Below are positions 11,358-22,470 of a DNA stretch of 64,000 bases, in pieces (position 1 is the stretch's first letter; the number at the start of each line of letters is the position of its first letter). The stretch comes from Karstenula rhodostoma CBS 690.94. Taxonomy: Eukaryota > Ascomycota > Dothideomycetes > Pleosporales > Didymosphaeriaceae. Location of the stretch: contig MU001497.1 of assembly GCA_010093485.1 (NCBI GenBank), positions 190,181 to 254,180 of the forward strand, read 5' to 3'. A program made the translations under genes and the position numbers. The notes under the pieces were generated by a model. It did not search any database, was not told the origin of the DNA, and saw only the letters and a list, made by a program, of their open reading frames with translations.

Positions 11358-13741
11358 CTACTCCTCCTCCCGACCCCGCAACCCACTCGTCAACCCCTTC
11401 ATCCGCCGCCCGAGCAAATCGTCCTCGCTCGCCAAACTAACCAGACTCTTCCGCCGGCCCCTCTTCGCCCTGCCCCTGCCCTTCCCGTTAGCAGCAGGAG
11501 CAGCAGCAGCAGGCGGAGATTTTCGATTCCCCCGGGGCAACACCGTCATCTCGAGCGGCCTGTCGTCGTCTGCGCTCGACTCCGTCGTCCCCGAGCGCCG
11601 ATGATGTCTCGCGCCCTGAGCCTTGGCCTTCGACTGCGCGAGCCCATTAACCGCCTCGACAAGCCCAGGGTGGCTGCCAAAGTAATCGCTGCGATCGCTC
11701 GCGCGCCGGCGGTGATGCAGGACGTCGTAGTCGGCGCCGGGCGTCGCCGCCGCGGTACAAGGCCCCGTTCGCTCGTCCAGCTCAAACGCCTCCACCATCC
11801 ACTTCCCACACCGCGTGATGTACTTCCACCCCTCAGGGAACACGCCCACGAACTGTAGGAACCCGTGCGAGATGCCCGGGATGAGGTCGACGTTGACCCA
11901 CTCGTGCTCCGCCCACTCGCCGCGCGCCCAGTCGAGCCCCATCTCCTGCGCGTAGTGGAAGTCGGCGCGCTTCGCCTGGCGCAGGCGGCCTGCGAAGATG
12001 ACGGTGTCGTCGACGAGGGGGTCGCGCTCGCCGGTGAGCATCCAGGTGCGGGGGAACTTTGCGAGGAGGGACTCCGGCGCGAGGAGGGGCGAGAGGAGGA
12101 AGTCGGTGCTGAAGTCGGGGCGGTTGTGCGGTCCGACGTAGAGGATGATCATGGCGCGCATCATCTCCGGGGTGAGGATGCGGTCGCCGAAATAAGACAA
12201 CATGGAGGACATGGCGAGTCGGGTTTTTATTGCTGCGGGTGCGGCGTCAACGGTGGGGGGGTTCGTCAGCGATCGTGGGGATTTGGATAGTTCGGGTGAC
12301 AGAGAGCGTACACCCTCGGGAGACTGGATCGTTTGGGAGGATAGGACGCCGTTGAGGTTGGTGAAGGTATTGATTGGAGGTAACGCATGGCTGTCGCGGC
12401 CAGTGTGTGCTGCGGACAGGCGGATTGCAGTCTGCGGGGAAGTGAGCACTTTCTCGCTCGTAGGCGTGGGTGAAGAGACCACGTCTGGCTTCTTCGGCAC
12501 GGTCTCGTCCTCGCTGTCGGAATGATCTGAAGCACCAGGGGTGTTCGGTGCGAGATGGCGATAATCGTCGCTCTTGTGCCGCAAAATCGGCCGGTTCTGC
12601 TTGCGGGCTTTGCGGTCGCGGATCAACGCCATCTGCTCGTCAGTCATCCAGTTCCCGATGTTCATGTCGAGCGCCGGATACATGAGCACCACGCCGACTG
12701 GAGGCGGCAATGAGCGTTCGCCCTGCCACCGCCGCGTCTCAGTCGACGCAGCCTGCAAGATCATCAACGTCATGCCCACGGCGAGGTTACCGCCCGCTGA
12801 ATCCCCGCTGACCACAATCTTGGGCTCGAACTCGCCCGACAGGCCCATGCAGCGTCCCCTCGTTGCTACAATCGAATGATAGACATCATAGCACTCGTTC
12901 AGAGCGTACGGATACGGCCACTCGGGCGCCTTCCTATAGTCCAGGCTAAGCACCGGCATGCCAGTCTTGCCCGCCCAGCCCATCAGCTTATCCTCGTGAT
13001 TCCGCGGATTCATGGCCACAAAGCCGCCCCCGGGGATGTCCAGCACGATCTTCTGCTGCTTCTTGAGCGCCGACAGCGGGCCATTGAAATACAGCCACCC
13101 AATGACGGGGTCTTTGTAGCTGCTCTCCTTGGGCCTGGGGATTCTGATCTTCCTCGGCGGATACCACATCAGGCGTGGTCTCAGCAGGCTCGTCATCGCC
13201 GCCAGATACGGCGTCGTGCCCTTCTCCCAGCCCACGCGCAGATGGTCCACCGTCAACGTCGCGCGCACCTTGCGCACCTTCTCGTCGGCCTGCTCGGCAC
13301 ATATCAGATAGTACACGCTAAACACCATGGACAAAAAGTCTCGCAGGGGCTTCTGGCGTATGCGCATGGCGGACCAGAAGCCCGCGTCGAGGGCCGTGGT
13401 GACCCATGTCGCGCGGAAGTACGAGTGGCTGTACAGGTTCGCGAGCGGCTCTGGGCTCTCGAGACCGACGAGCTTGCCGAAGTTGCGGGCGATGTAGAGG
13501 TAGAGCAGCGTGATGAGGACGGTTTGCCAGGCGGTCAGCTTGCGGGAGATGAGCGACGAGAGGCGGCGCAGGAGCGGCGGGCCATGGCGGTCGCCTCTGT
13601 GGGGTGTCAGTGGGCTCTTTTCCACCCCCTAGAAATAGAGTGGACGCACCGGTACAGGTAGAAGCTCCAGAAGGACACAACGGCCAGCACCTGGATCTTG
13701 CGGAACTTCACCGACGGCCGACCCACGACATGGTCAATCAT
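11358..13741 (-). CDS. Membrane-anchored alpha/beta hydrolase (HSL / steryl-acetyl-hydrolase type)
   Basis: Exons 13741-13650 and 13596-11358 with a 53-nt intron give 776 residues. The short first exon supplies a true ATG and a hydrophobic stretch (IQVLAVVSFWSFYLY); a second one, WQTVLITLLYLYI, lies near residue 60. The hydrolase core has the HSL-type oxyanion loop as DIPGGGFVAM, nucleophile Ser297 in GDSAGGN, an acid in GERDPLVDD and His in ISHGFLQF. Family members are ER esterases acting on acetylated sterols or other neutral esters. Between nucleophile and acid sits a low-complexity Ser/Pro/Asp-rich insert of roughly 130 residues, and the C-terminus is a basic tail (KGRGRAKRGRRKS). Catalytic residues are complete. 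The substrate is not known from sequence. Confidence 0.85.
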
Positions 13742-14419
13742 GCCTCGCGGCCCGGCAAGACTCGTCCAAGACTCTTATCCTTCCAAACACGTATCTATAT
13801 CCCAGCACTCTATCGCTTCGAATTCGCGGTCCGCGGCGGTGCGGCGTTCATGGAGGCGTTGTCCGGGAGCTTGCTTCAAGGTGTATGGAGGCTGTTCCGC
13901 AAAGTGACGGGTGCACAGCAAATAATTGCACAGTGTGAAGAGGACAGGCGTACAAGCCGCATCAGCCGCCGCCATGTCGCCTTGTTCTCGGTCGCGTTGC
14001 TGTGACTGGCAGGCCCGAGCCCCAAGCATGTGACGCGTGATGTCTCCGGGGCCCCAACGCCGAGCATGTGAAAGGCAATGCAATGACGCCCGCGGGGGAC
14101 GGCGCTATGTCGTTTGCGGGAAGTGCTGACAAAGCGCCCACGTGCACCGCCACGTGCACCGCCCCGCCTGCCTCTTGGAATGGGAATGCCACGCCGAAGG
14201 ACAGAAAGTCGCCGAGGAATTACACCAGTTATGTATGCAAAATGCCATCGTGCTATGTATGCCATCCGTGCAAGCCGAACCCAATCTGTGTCGATGCCGC
14301 AACCACAAAAGACCCCACGCAGCTCAGACATATACACCCCGCTAGCCAGCCGCACCAAAGAAATCCTTCATCCTACATCATGAATCACCTCTCCGCATCA
14401 CAGAAAAAAAAACCCCCGA
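13742..14419. other. Intergenic region upstream of the hydrolase
   Basis: 680 bp between the hydrolase start and the stop of the HMG-box gene. Contains a 12-bp direct repeat with two CACGTG cores (listed separately). No coding region recognised. Confidence 0.5.
14139..14162. promoter_or_regulatory. Two adjacent CACGTG E-box repeats
   Basis: A perfect 12-bp direct repeat, CACGTGCACCGC twice in a row, about 400 bp upstream of the hydrolase ATG. CACGTG is the palindromic core bound by bHLH factors, including SREBP- and Cbf1-type regulators in fungi. The link to the hydrolase gene is inferred from position. Confidence 0.4.
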
Positions 14420-16550
14420 CTAAACCTTGCCCGCGCCTAAGCCGCGGACCCATTCGCCAACCTCGAAACCAACCCGCCTCAACGCCGACTCCGCAAACTT
14501 CCCGCTGCCCTCCTTGACCACCGTCATGCACCTCACCTCGTCGTTGACGTCGACCAGCTTGCCGCCGTCCCTGCTCTCCTTGTCCGCGCCCTTGATGTAG
14601 ATGGTGAGATCGGGTCCCACGGTGCCGCGCCAGAGGGTGGCCATCCACTGCCAGTGGTCCATGGGCGAGTACACGTCCTGTATGGGGATCCTCGACGCAT
14701 AGACGTCGCTTGCGCGGAGCTGATAGCTGGGTAGAATCAGGACGGGCTTGGCCGAGGGGGTGGGAGAGGTAGGTGGGGTGTTTGTCTCCTTCATAGTCTC
14801 GTCCTTGTCCGTGTCCGACGCGGGTGATTTGGGAGGGCTGGACGGCGCCACGGGCGTGGTGATGTACTTGATCATCTCCTTGCTCCTGCCGTGCCACTCT
14901 TGGATGAGGCCGAAGTACTCCTCGAACGACACGTCGCCTTTGCCTGCCGGCTCCTTGGGCGGCTCCGCAATGCGCGGGCTGTACTCCTTGTCCCGCCCGA
15001 GGAAGTCGTTGAGCCATGTCGACAACTCGGCGACGGCAGTTTGGTCTTCGCCTTCCACAGCGATGATCCCGCCTCGCACTTGCACGGCTGGGCTGCTTGG
15101 GCCGGGCTCTTTGAGCGGCGGCGTGATGCGGCCGAGGACCTTGATCTTGACCATATAGGGTACACTCATCACCATGGCCTCGACACTGCGGCTTTGGTCG
15201 TTGGCCGAGGGCACAATAAGATTCAGATCAACAGAGCCGCGACGTATATCGCGTGGCGTCCGGATCGGGGGCATGGTGGCCGTTTGAGGTGGGGTGGTGC
15301 GCATCTGCAGGGGGGGAAGCGAGTCACGACGGCCATGGTGGTAGTACGGGCCATCTGGCCTGCGACCACCGTTGCTGCTCATCGGATAAGGATTGAAACG
15401 ACGCCTCTTCGAATCAGGGGTATTGGGCGTGTACCCATACCCGTCTTCCCGGACTGTGGGTGGGATTTGGATACTGCTCAAGCTAGAGGGGCCGGTGGTG
15501 CCCCGACGGCGAGCGGGGGAGTCCATGCTCAGACTGCTGATGATAGATGGCAGGCGAACAGTTGGGGTGAGGCTTTCCGAGTACCTGGGCGGTGGCAGAG
15601 TCGGAGTCACTGCACTGTTTGGGTAGGGACTCGAGGGTGACGGTGTCTTGATACTGCGTCCCCCGCATTTAGGACACCGGTACTTGTCGACAGTAGTGTG
15701 CGCAACTCCTGGGTTCAGTGCCTTGCTCACCCGTCGTGGCTGATAGCGGTAATCAGGGTGTTGTTCGTGATGCCGGAGTTTCTCTTCCTAATCTGGGTCA
15801 GTTTTCTGGCCGAACTCTGGATTTCGTCACGACATACCTGGGCCAGATCCTGCCACACCTTCTTGACAGCTTGGTTCTCTGCCTTCCACTGTTCCCCGAT
15901 GATTTTGGAGATGTCAGGGTTGGGAAGTCTAGGGTTTGCGGCGGCGATGGCATGTTGGTGGTACTGTCGATAAAGGATAAATGCTACAAAGAGAGAATGC
16001 GGTCAGTCCCGCCACCATTTTCTGTCCGCAAACGAAAGTGCAACATTCTTTGTTCGTCGCGGAGTCCTGTCCGGGCACTGCGATAGCCCCCATCGAGCAC
16101 AAAGAGAACATCCGACTTACCATTGCGGGGGCGGGGTATCTTGGGCTCCGGTTGACAGAGACAAACATGCTCTCCTGGTGATGAGGATGCACTTTCTGTT
16201 CCTCTGGAGTGCTCCAACTCGCCTAAATCCGCACCGTCCACATCGTCTTGGGATGCTGCACTCCTCTTTTTGCCCTGCGCCAAAGAAGCATTGGACGATG
16301 CTGGTGATGGCAATTCGATATCCGCTTTCTGAGCAGGGTCCGAGGTAGGCGCAGAGCGGCGTTCATACGACTTGTTTGTTTTCCGCATTGACCGTTCATG
16401 CTTCATATCGTCCATTGAGGAATGCGACGGGGTGTTCTCAACGGCTTGCATGTTCAATCTGGCGTATCTCCTGGGTATGTTGTAAAATGTTGCAAGAGGA
16501 GGAGAGAAAGAGCGAGGATGAATTGGCGGCAACACACGACCGGCAAGCAT
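14420..16550 (-). CDS. HMG-box (MATA-HMG/SOX type) transcription factor
   Basis: Exons 16550-16121, 15983-15838 and 15787-14420, phases matching, encode 647 residues. Introns are 137 and 50 nt. The first intron falls within the HMG box: exon 1 ends PKIPRPRN and exon 2 continues AFILYRQYHQHAIAAANP, then ISKIIGEQWK and, in exon 3, HPDYRYQPRR, a complete box at about residues 138-205. A conserved KYRCPKCGGRSIKTP segment, possibly metal-binding, follows. The rest is long, Ser/Pro-rich and mostly disordered apart from an ordered C-terminal part (WQWMATLWRGTVGPDLTIYI). Fungal proteins of this build are nuclear regulators of development, morphogenesis or mating. The downstream target set is not predictable. 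The N-terminal Met is the first ATG in the open frame. Confidence 0.88.
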
Positions 16551-17053
16551 TTTGGATAAACTATCTTGCCGATGACGGCTGCAGACTTAGATGCGTTCTT
16601 TGAAAGCAGAGATCATTGTACCATGAATAGGATTGGCCAGGGACGAACCACCGCAATTGACAGCGCGCGTTCTGCTTTCTTTGTATCTATCATGGGGTAA
16701 GCCACACCTAGACCATCCTCGTGTTGCCGCCAGGCTACGGCTGAGCCTGCAATTTCATTGTTCCAGACAGATGCGGCGGAGCCGCGGGTGCTCGCTAGCC
16801 ATGTTCTTTGTTCGTACATCTGCCAGAAGCGGCCAAGACCACACACTGCCGACCGCTGAGACATTCCAGCGCAGAAATGCAAGGGAGCGACAATGCTCGG
16901 AGCTCTACAATGGCTGCACAAGCAGGCTTACGATCGGTCGCCGGACGCACCATGCCACTGCTGATCCGCGGAATGCAACCCTCCGGCTGTCAGGCAGGGG
17001 TCCGGAGAGGGCACGGTATGGTCAAGTGTCGAACAGCGGTTCAGCGCAAGCCA
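16551..17053. other. Intergenic region
   Basis: About 500 bp between the HMG-box start and the stop of the GDSL-like gene. Short frames only; presumably promoter of the HMG-box gene. Confidence 0.5.
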
Positions 17054-18345
17054 TCAATATCCCGGGGGAAATTTCAGGTCGAAATTAGCGCCCTTGTCGC
17101 CTTCACTTTTCTCGTCGGTAGCAGACTGCAGCTTTGCTCGTTGCCGGGCGTCACTATTGGAAACTTCGTTACCCCGTACCAGGCGTGCGGCTTCCTGCCC
17201 GATTAGTTGATGAGCAGGCCCGCTAAGGTGCATGTCGTCCCTACGCTACGGTCAGACTGAAACAATGCGTTTGTGCTGCAGGACGAACGTACCAGAATAA
17301 ATGCGTGCTGGGATCAGTGCACGGGTGCGCGGCTGCTTGCAGATTCTGAGCGTTTGAATCCTGCACCAGACATGGCTTTTCAACCTCTTCGAAGAGCGGC
17401 TCCTGTCTTCCGTTCCCTTTGGCATCGGCAATTCTATTAGTGAACATCTGTTTTGCACGGACTTCATCTATGACGATGTCGTGGAGATTTGGCACAAACA
17501 CGTCGCCCCTGGTCCATTCCGAGGCTGCTTGAGACAACGCTGTGTTCCAATAAGACCAGAGAAACACGGCTTGATGCTGTTTCTGCGCGAACTCGGTGGC
17601 TGGCTCGTTCTTCCTGTCGGAATAGCGTGGAAGAAATGTCACGTCCATTAGGTTGGGTACTATGACCTTGGGCGTACCAACATGATCGGCGAGTACATCC
17701 AGGTTGTGGAAAAGCTCCTTCACACTACGGTCGATTGCACGGATAGCGGCAGCCTTGTCCAAAGGAGAGAACAGCAGCAAGTCCCAAGTGCCGAACAGCA
17801 CGGTGAAAACGCTCTGCTCGTCAGCAGCTGAGTGTCTTCCTGGCATTCGCCACTTCTTTTTCTCGAACTCGATGAACTGTTGCACTTGCATCTTGAAGTC
17901 GAACACGGCCAGCATCTCCTTTCTCGATCCACTGGTCACATCAAGGAGGATGTTTGAGTCGACCATGGGTCCGACCGCCTCCAATCCCACGTTGTCAGGG
18001 ACAGAGCGTGCGAAATTGTCCACCCAGTCGCAGGTCAGCTGTGACCAGTCAGTAACCTCCCATATAACCGAACGACACGCTTGCCTCTTTGCACAATGTC
18101 TCTACCCAGATGTCCCCCTGAGCTGCGATCCTGTCTCGGGTCGATCCTTTGGGGGGTGGAGACATCCGATAGTTGCCCGTATCGGACCATTCATCACCGA
18201 AGACAACTATGCGGCGGGCGCTGTTCTTCCACGCCCTTTGCAAGTTGTCTTTAAGATAGGCGGTCGATGGCCGCCTCCAGTTGAAATATAGTATCGTGAC
18301 CAGCGTGACCGCTGCGCAGACGTGCAATCTTGTGATGAATCTCAT
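17054..18345 (-). CDS. GDSL/SGNH-fold protein with altered catalytic blocks
   Basis: Three exons, 18345-18085, 18038-17293 and 17240-17054, joined in phase to 397 residues. The first intron is a 46-nt GC-AG intron; the second is 52 nt. Residues 8-21 are a hydrophobic signal anchor. SGNH-fold landmarks are present: block I RRIVVFGDEWSDTG, a central TVLFGTWDLLLFS, and block V DDMHLSGPAH supplying Asp and His. However the nucleophile position of GDS is Glu52 and the Asn of the GxND block is Trp, so two of the four SGNH residues are missing. It may be a non-catalytic member, or Ser54 may have taken over. Known family members are secreted esterases or carbohydrate acetylesterases. The function here is therefore open. 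Confidence 0.8.
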
Positions 18346-19778
18346 CTTGACTGAGCAGTGGTGAGGTCACAGTTAGTCGCGTGACCACCTTCGTAGCTCA
18401 CAACGGGCGGTGGGCTGCAGAAGCGAAGAGGGACAGCGCAAAAGGAACGAGTGCCAGGCTGCAGGAGGAGCGGAAAGCAGCAGCAAAAGAAAAAGTCAGT
18501 GTTACGATGGGTGTGAAGAGTAAGACAGGAGAAAAGACATGTCTGTGAGAGATGCAGACAGGCACACCTTCGCCATGCCGCGCACGCACGCCAGTTCCCG
18601 CGACCCTAGCACTGCGGGTCGCGCGAAACGAGACCATGACGACGCCTGAGCATGTGCCGAATGGCGCCGGATACGTCCTGCCCCCGAGCGGTCTTGTATA
18701 CCAGGGACTGTTGTTAGGGACCGAGTATCTGCGCGTTGATTGGGCCTGCAAATGGGGCGATTCACTGCCAAGGCCCGGCAAGCCACAGCGAAACGGTTGT
18801 CGGCAACAACGAGCCAGGACACCGGAGGCCGCCCTAGCTGAGCGGCGTAAGAGCACCGTACTGCATGGATTTGAAAGGGAATCTGAGGCGCAGGAGTAGG
18901 TACGGAAGAGGAGAACGGGCGTCCGGGAGGGAGGCCCAGCGCACGAGAAAAAGCTTGAATTCACGGCTTAGTGCCGCTCGTGCCGACGACGCTGCCCTGG
19001 GAACGCGGCCTGAGGGCACACGACACAATTCCCCTATGGTATTGGTGTCGGATCCAAAAGCAGTTGCCCATCGCATCCAACGTGGTGCCAGTCCTGTCGT
19101 TTCGTTTCGTTGCGCACCGTTTGCTACCAACACGCACGCAGCCGGCACACTTTCCTCGTATCATGTAGCACTTCGTCGCACAAATTGGCCTCTATCACCG
19201 ACCCACCGGACATCCGAAGATCGCAATCGCAATTTTGAATCGCATAAGCACGAGGGAACCTTCGGTGAAAAGCACCGAGCAAAGTTCGTCGGCACATGCA
19301 CACGTCAGGAGTAATTCGACGCGCGGCAGATGTACGGTGCAGCAGATCCCCCGCCCTGTCCATGTCACCAGCGGCCCTTATGCCCCGGCATCGTACATCA
19401 AAGTCAGATCTGGACCCGCCGTGTGGACGGGAGCTGTTTCCAAAGAGCTTTTCACACCTACTACACAGCTCTTTGACCAGTCTTCAAGAAATCGGGATGA
19501 AAGGTCGCGTTTTCAACATTTACCCTTGCTAATATCGCTTTCCATTCAGCCAGAGGCCATATTAACTCTTTCTGAAAATCGACCATACACCGCGTGCAAC
19601 TCCCAGACTGAACACAAATGTACTGTGTGGGCAGCCACTGCCGGAGCAGCACTATACAGCCCGCAAAGTTCATCATTTGCTCTCTGAACTTCCTTGACCA
19701 TGTCTTGTTACCTGTGCTCGCACCGTCTTCGTCTTCAATACAGGTAGACGTGCCTGTACGCAAGCACGCGCTGGTACA
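18346..19778. other. Intergenic region
   Basis: 1.4 kb between two gene starts that point away from each other, so it holds both promoters. Several frames of 60-190 codons exist on both strands but overlap each other, are rich in Arg, Ser and Pro, and resemble no family. No RNA gene recognised. Confidence 0.5.
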
Positions 19779-21510
19779 ATGCATTGCAACCGTTATATTC
19801 TCGTTTTGGTTCATTTCCTTGTCTCCCTCCCATCTCTGGTCATTTCCGCCCCTTCAGATTCCCCTCGCGATGCGGACATCGCGCAGTCCGGCTACGTAGG
19901 CGGCGACCACAACATCGGGCCAGATTCGCTCTCGCAATTCCAGCACCTGTGGAACATCACCTTCAAGCCTGATGAAAAAGTACCACACCCAACAATCCCC
20001 GCATTGACATTGCGGTAACCTCTGCAGCACTATGCAAGACCGCTAGTCCACACGCTCGCATCAGGCAAACAGATCCTCTTCACTGCGTCGACCGAGAATA
20101 TCGTCCGCACCATCGATGCGACTACGGGCGAGATCCTGTACGAGAGGCAGGTGGCGCCGCCATGGCCTATGGCCGGGGCGCACTGCGAGACGATCAGCAA
20201 GAACCTGGGTATCATGGGCACGCCTGTGATTTACCCAGAGTACGACGTCGCCTTCTTCTTCGTCAAATCGTACATCGAGTGAGCCGCCCCTTTCTCCTGG
20301 TCCTCCTACGTGAAAGGCTCACCAAGCAAGCGACTACCGCGTGCCCGGCGGCGCCAACCCCCCGCTCAACGGCGTCTACTACTTCTACGCCGTGTACCTC
20401 GAGGGTCTAGGCGACGTCTACAAATTCCCCCTCTTCATCGACGACGTACCAGCCGACAACGACCCCCGCAAGATCTTCCTCGGCGGCCTTGTCCTCCAGC
20501 GGCCCGCGCTCCTCGCCGTCGGCGACGTAGTCTACGCCGGGTTCGGCGGCCTGTGCGACGCCTTCAACTACACCGGCACCCTCGTCGCCATCAACATCAA
20601 CACCCGCGTCGTAAACCGCTGGGTCACCCAGGGCGGCCCGGCGTCCCCATGGACAAGCGACTGGACGATGCGCCACGGTGGCGGCGCTGGCGGGATATGG
20701 CAGTCCGGAATGGGTCTTGCGTCTGACGGCCAAGACGTGTATTTCTCCATCGACAACGGCGGGGTTACAGATACCAACGCATCTACCACCCCGATCCAGG
20801 GCAAATCGCACCAAGACGCCCTCTCCGACTCCACCGTCCGCACCTCCCTCAACGACTCGGGTGTCCAGCTCGTCGATTTCTTCCACCCGTCCGATGCGGG
20901 ACGCGACATCGGCAGCGGCGGCGTATCCGTCCTCGATCCCGCCGTGTTCAAGACCAGCGCCGTCGCCCGCATCGGCGTGGCCGCGGGCCGCAGTGCGAAG
21001 ATGTATGTGCAGGATCTCGATGCGCTGGGTGGGTACCGCACTGGCGCCAACGGCTCGGATGCTGTCCTGCAGACGATACACCTACCGGGCGAGGTATTCG
21101 GCGGGGTTGGGTCGTATCCGCTGGAAGGCGGGTACATCTACGTCCGTCCTGGCAACGCTTCGTTGGCTGCGTACCGCTTCGGTCTAAATTCTTCCACGGG
21201 GCTGTTCGCGTTGGCGGGAACGGCCGAGGCAGAGAACGCGGGCTGGGGCGGTGGCGGGATCCCGACTGTGACGAGCAGGAAGGGAGAGCCGGGGAGCGGG
21301 ATCGTGTGGGTGACGGATGCGGCGAGAGGGTTGCTGGCATACAAGGCGGTGCCTGTGGGCGGGAGGCTCGTGGAACTTGGGGTGCCGAAGGTGGATGGCG
21401 CGGTTCGGTTCGGCAGGCCGGTTTTTGGGGACGGGAGGGTGTACGTCGTTGACGGGAAAGACAGCTTGGTTGCGCTGGGCGGACGTGAGAACGGCACCGT
21501 GGGTGTGTAG
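19779..21510 (+). CDS. Secreted PQQ-type beta-propeller protein
   Basis: Exons 19779-19979, 20028-20278 and 20331-21510 give 543 residues with phase-consistent introns of 48 and 52 nt. Residues 1-23 are a signal peptide (LVLVHFLVSLPSLVISA). The mature part is built of beta-strand repeats with propeller-like turns such as TASTENIVRTIDATTGEILY, YAGFGGLCDAFNYTGTLVA and VVDGKDSLVAL, plus several N-glycosylation sequons. This matches fungal PQQ-like or BamB-like propeller proteins, most of which have no assigned activity; some families with this fold bind quinone cofactors as dehydrogenases. No clear Trp docking motifs for PQQ are evident, so enzyme activity is not claimed. The first donor, GTACCA, is weak but the splice restores a typical junction. 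Confidence 0.78.
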
Positions 21511-22470
21511 TTCGTCCATGTCGCTCGTTATACTGGACTACTACTTCACCCTCACAAACAAATACCTGTCATGACTCTTCTCCCCTAACCGCACTATCTA
21601 CAATGACACACACCCAGCTACTCACTTTACCCGCATCGACTAACCCGACCTGCCATCATTGCCCTTCCCTCCCCCGTCAGCACATCCCGCCTTACCTCCA
21701 CCCTCCCCACTCCCCCAGCGTCTTCCAAGTTCGCCCGCGCGTCCGCCTCAACAGCGATAACGCGGGTGTCTGGCTTGCCTCAGCTTCACCAGATGGTGGA
21801 GTAGCCGCCCAGCGTGCTGGCTTAGGGAGGGCGGTTTGCCTTGGAGTGAGCGTGGGCGAAGGTTGCGGGGGGGGGTGTAGGTGCGAGGAGTAGTGGTCGA
21901 CCGCGGCCCAGCGGGGGTCGACTTCGGGGTTGACACGTGCCTGTGTTAGGATCTAGAAGGGGTTGGGAGGTTAGTACGTGAGAAAGGTTTATGTGGAGGG
22001 CTGGCGATGGCCTCGGTCGCGATGCAGTTTGGTGACGCGGCTTGGAGTGGCGCGCTGCCATGGTGTCTATAGACATGCGATGGAGCGAGGATGGTTGTAC
22101 ACGCGTGTGGTTGGGGTGACGCGCGTTGCCGATGTCGGCTGGTTATATCCGCGGCATATGTCCGAGGCCGTTCCAGCACGTCTTGCTCGCGTACCTATAT
22201 CAACAGTGATGCAGACAACCGTCTCTTCATTGCAAACGAGTCACACGTGCGTTCATGGTTGATCTGTTAGTTGCCATGCGGATGCAGATTCCTCTGTTTA
22301 CAAAAACGCCAGTCCGCGGCCGTTCATATCTCTCTTTCAAGTATACATCAAGGTATAGCGAGAGCGACCTCCACCGAAGCGCGTCTCAACAACCCCAGAT
22401 AACCCCGATCCATCCCCATGCCAACACACCTCACAAAACACCAACACCAACATCTCCACCACCCCAACTC
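21511..22470. other. Convergent intergenic region
   Basis: About 960 bp between the propeller gene stop and the stop of the disordered-protein gene. Contains G-rich and C-rich tracts; no gene or repeat recognised. Confidence 0.5.

Noticed and set aside
13604..14005. Plus-strand frame over the hydrolase first exon
   Set aside because: The minus-strand exon with ATG at 13741 joins in phase to the hydrolase and explains the region better.
18398..18964. 188-codon minus-strand frame
   Set aside because: Low-complexity Ser/Arg content and competing frames on the other strand; no family resemblance.
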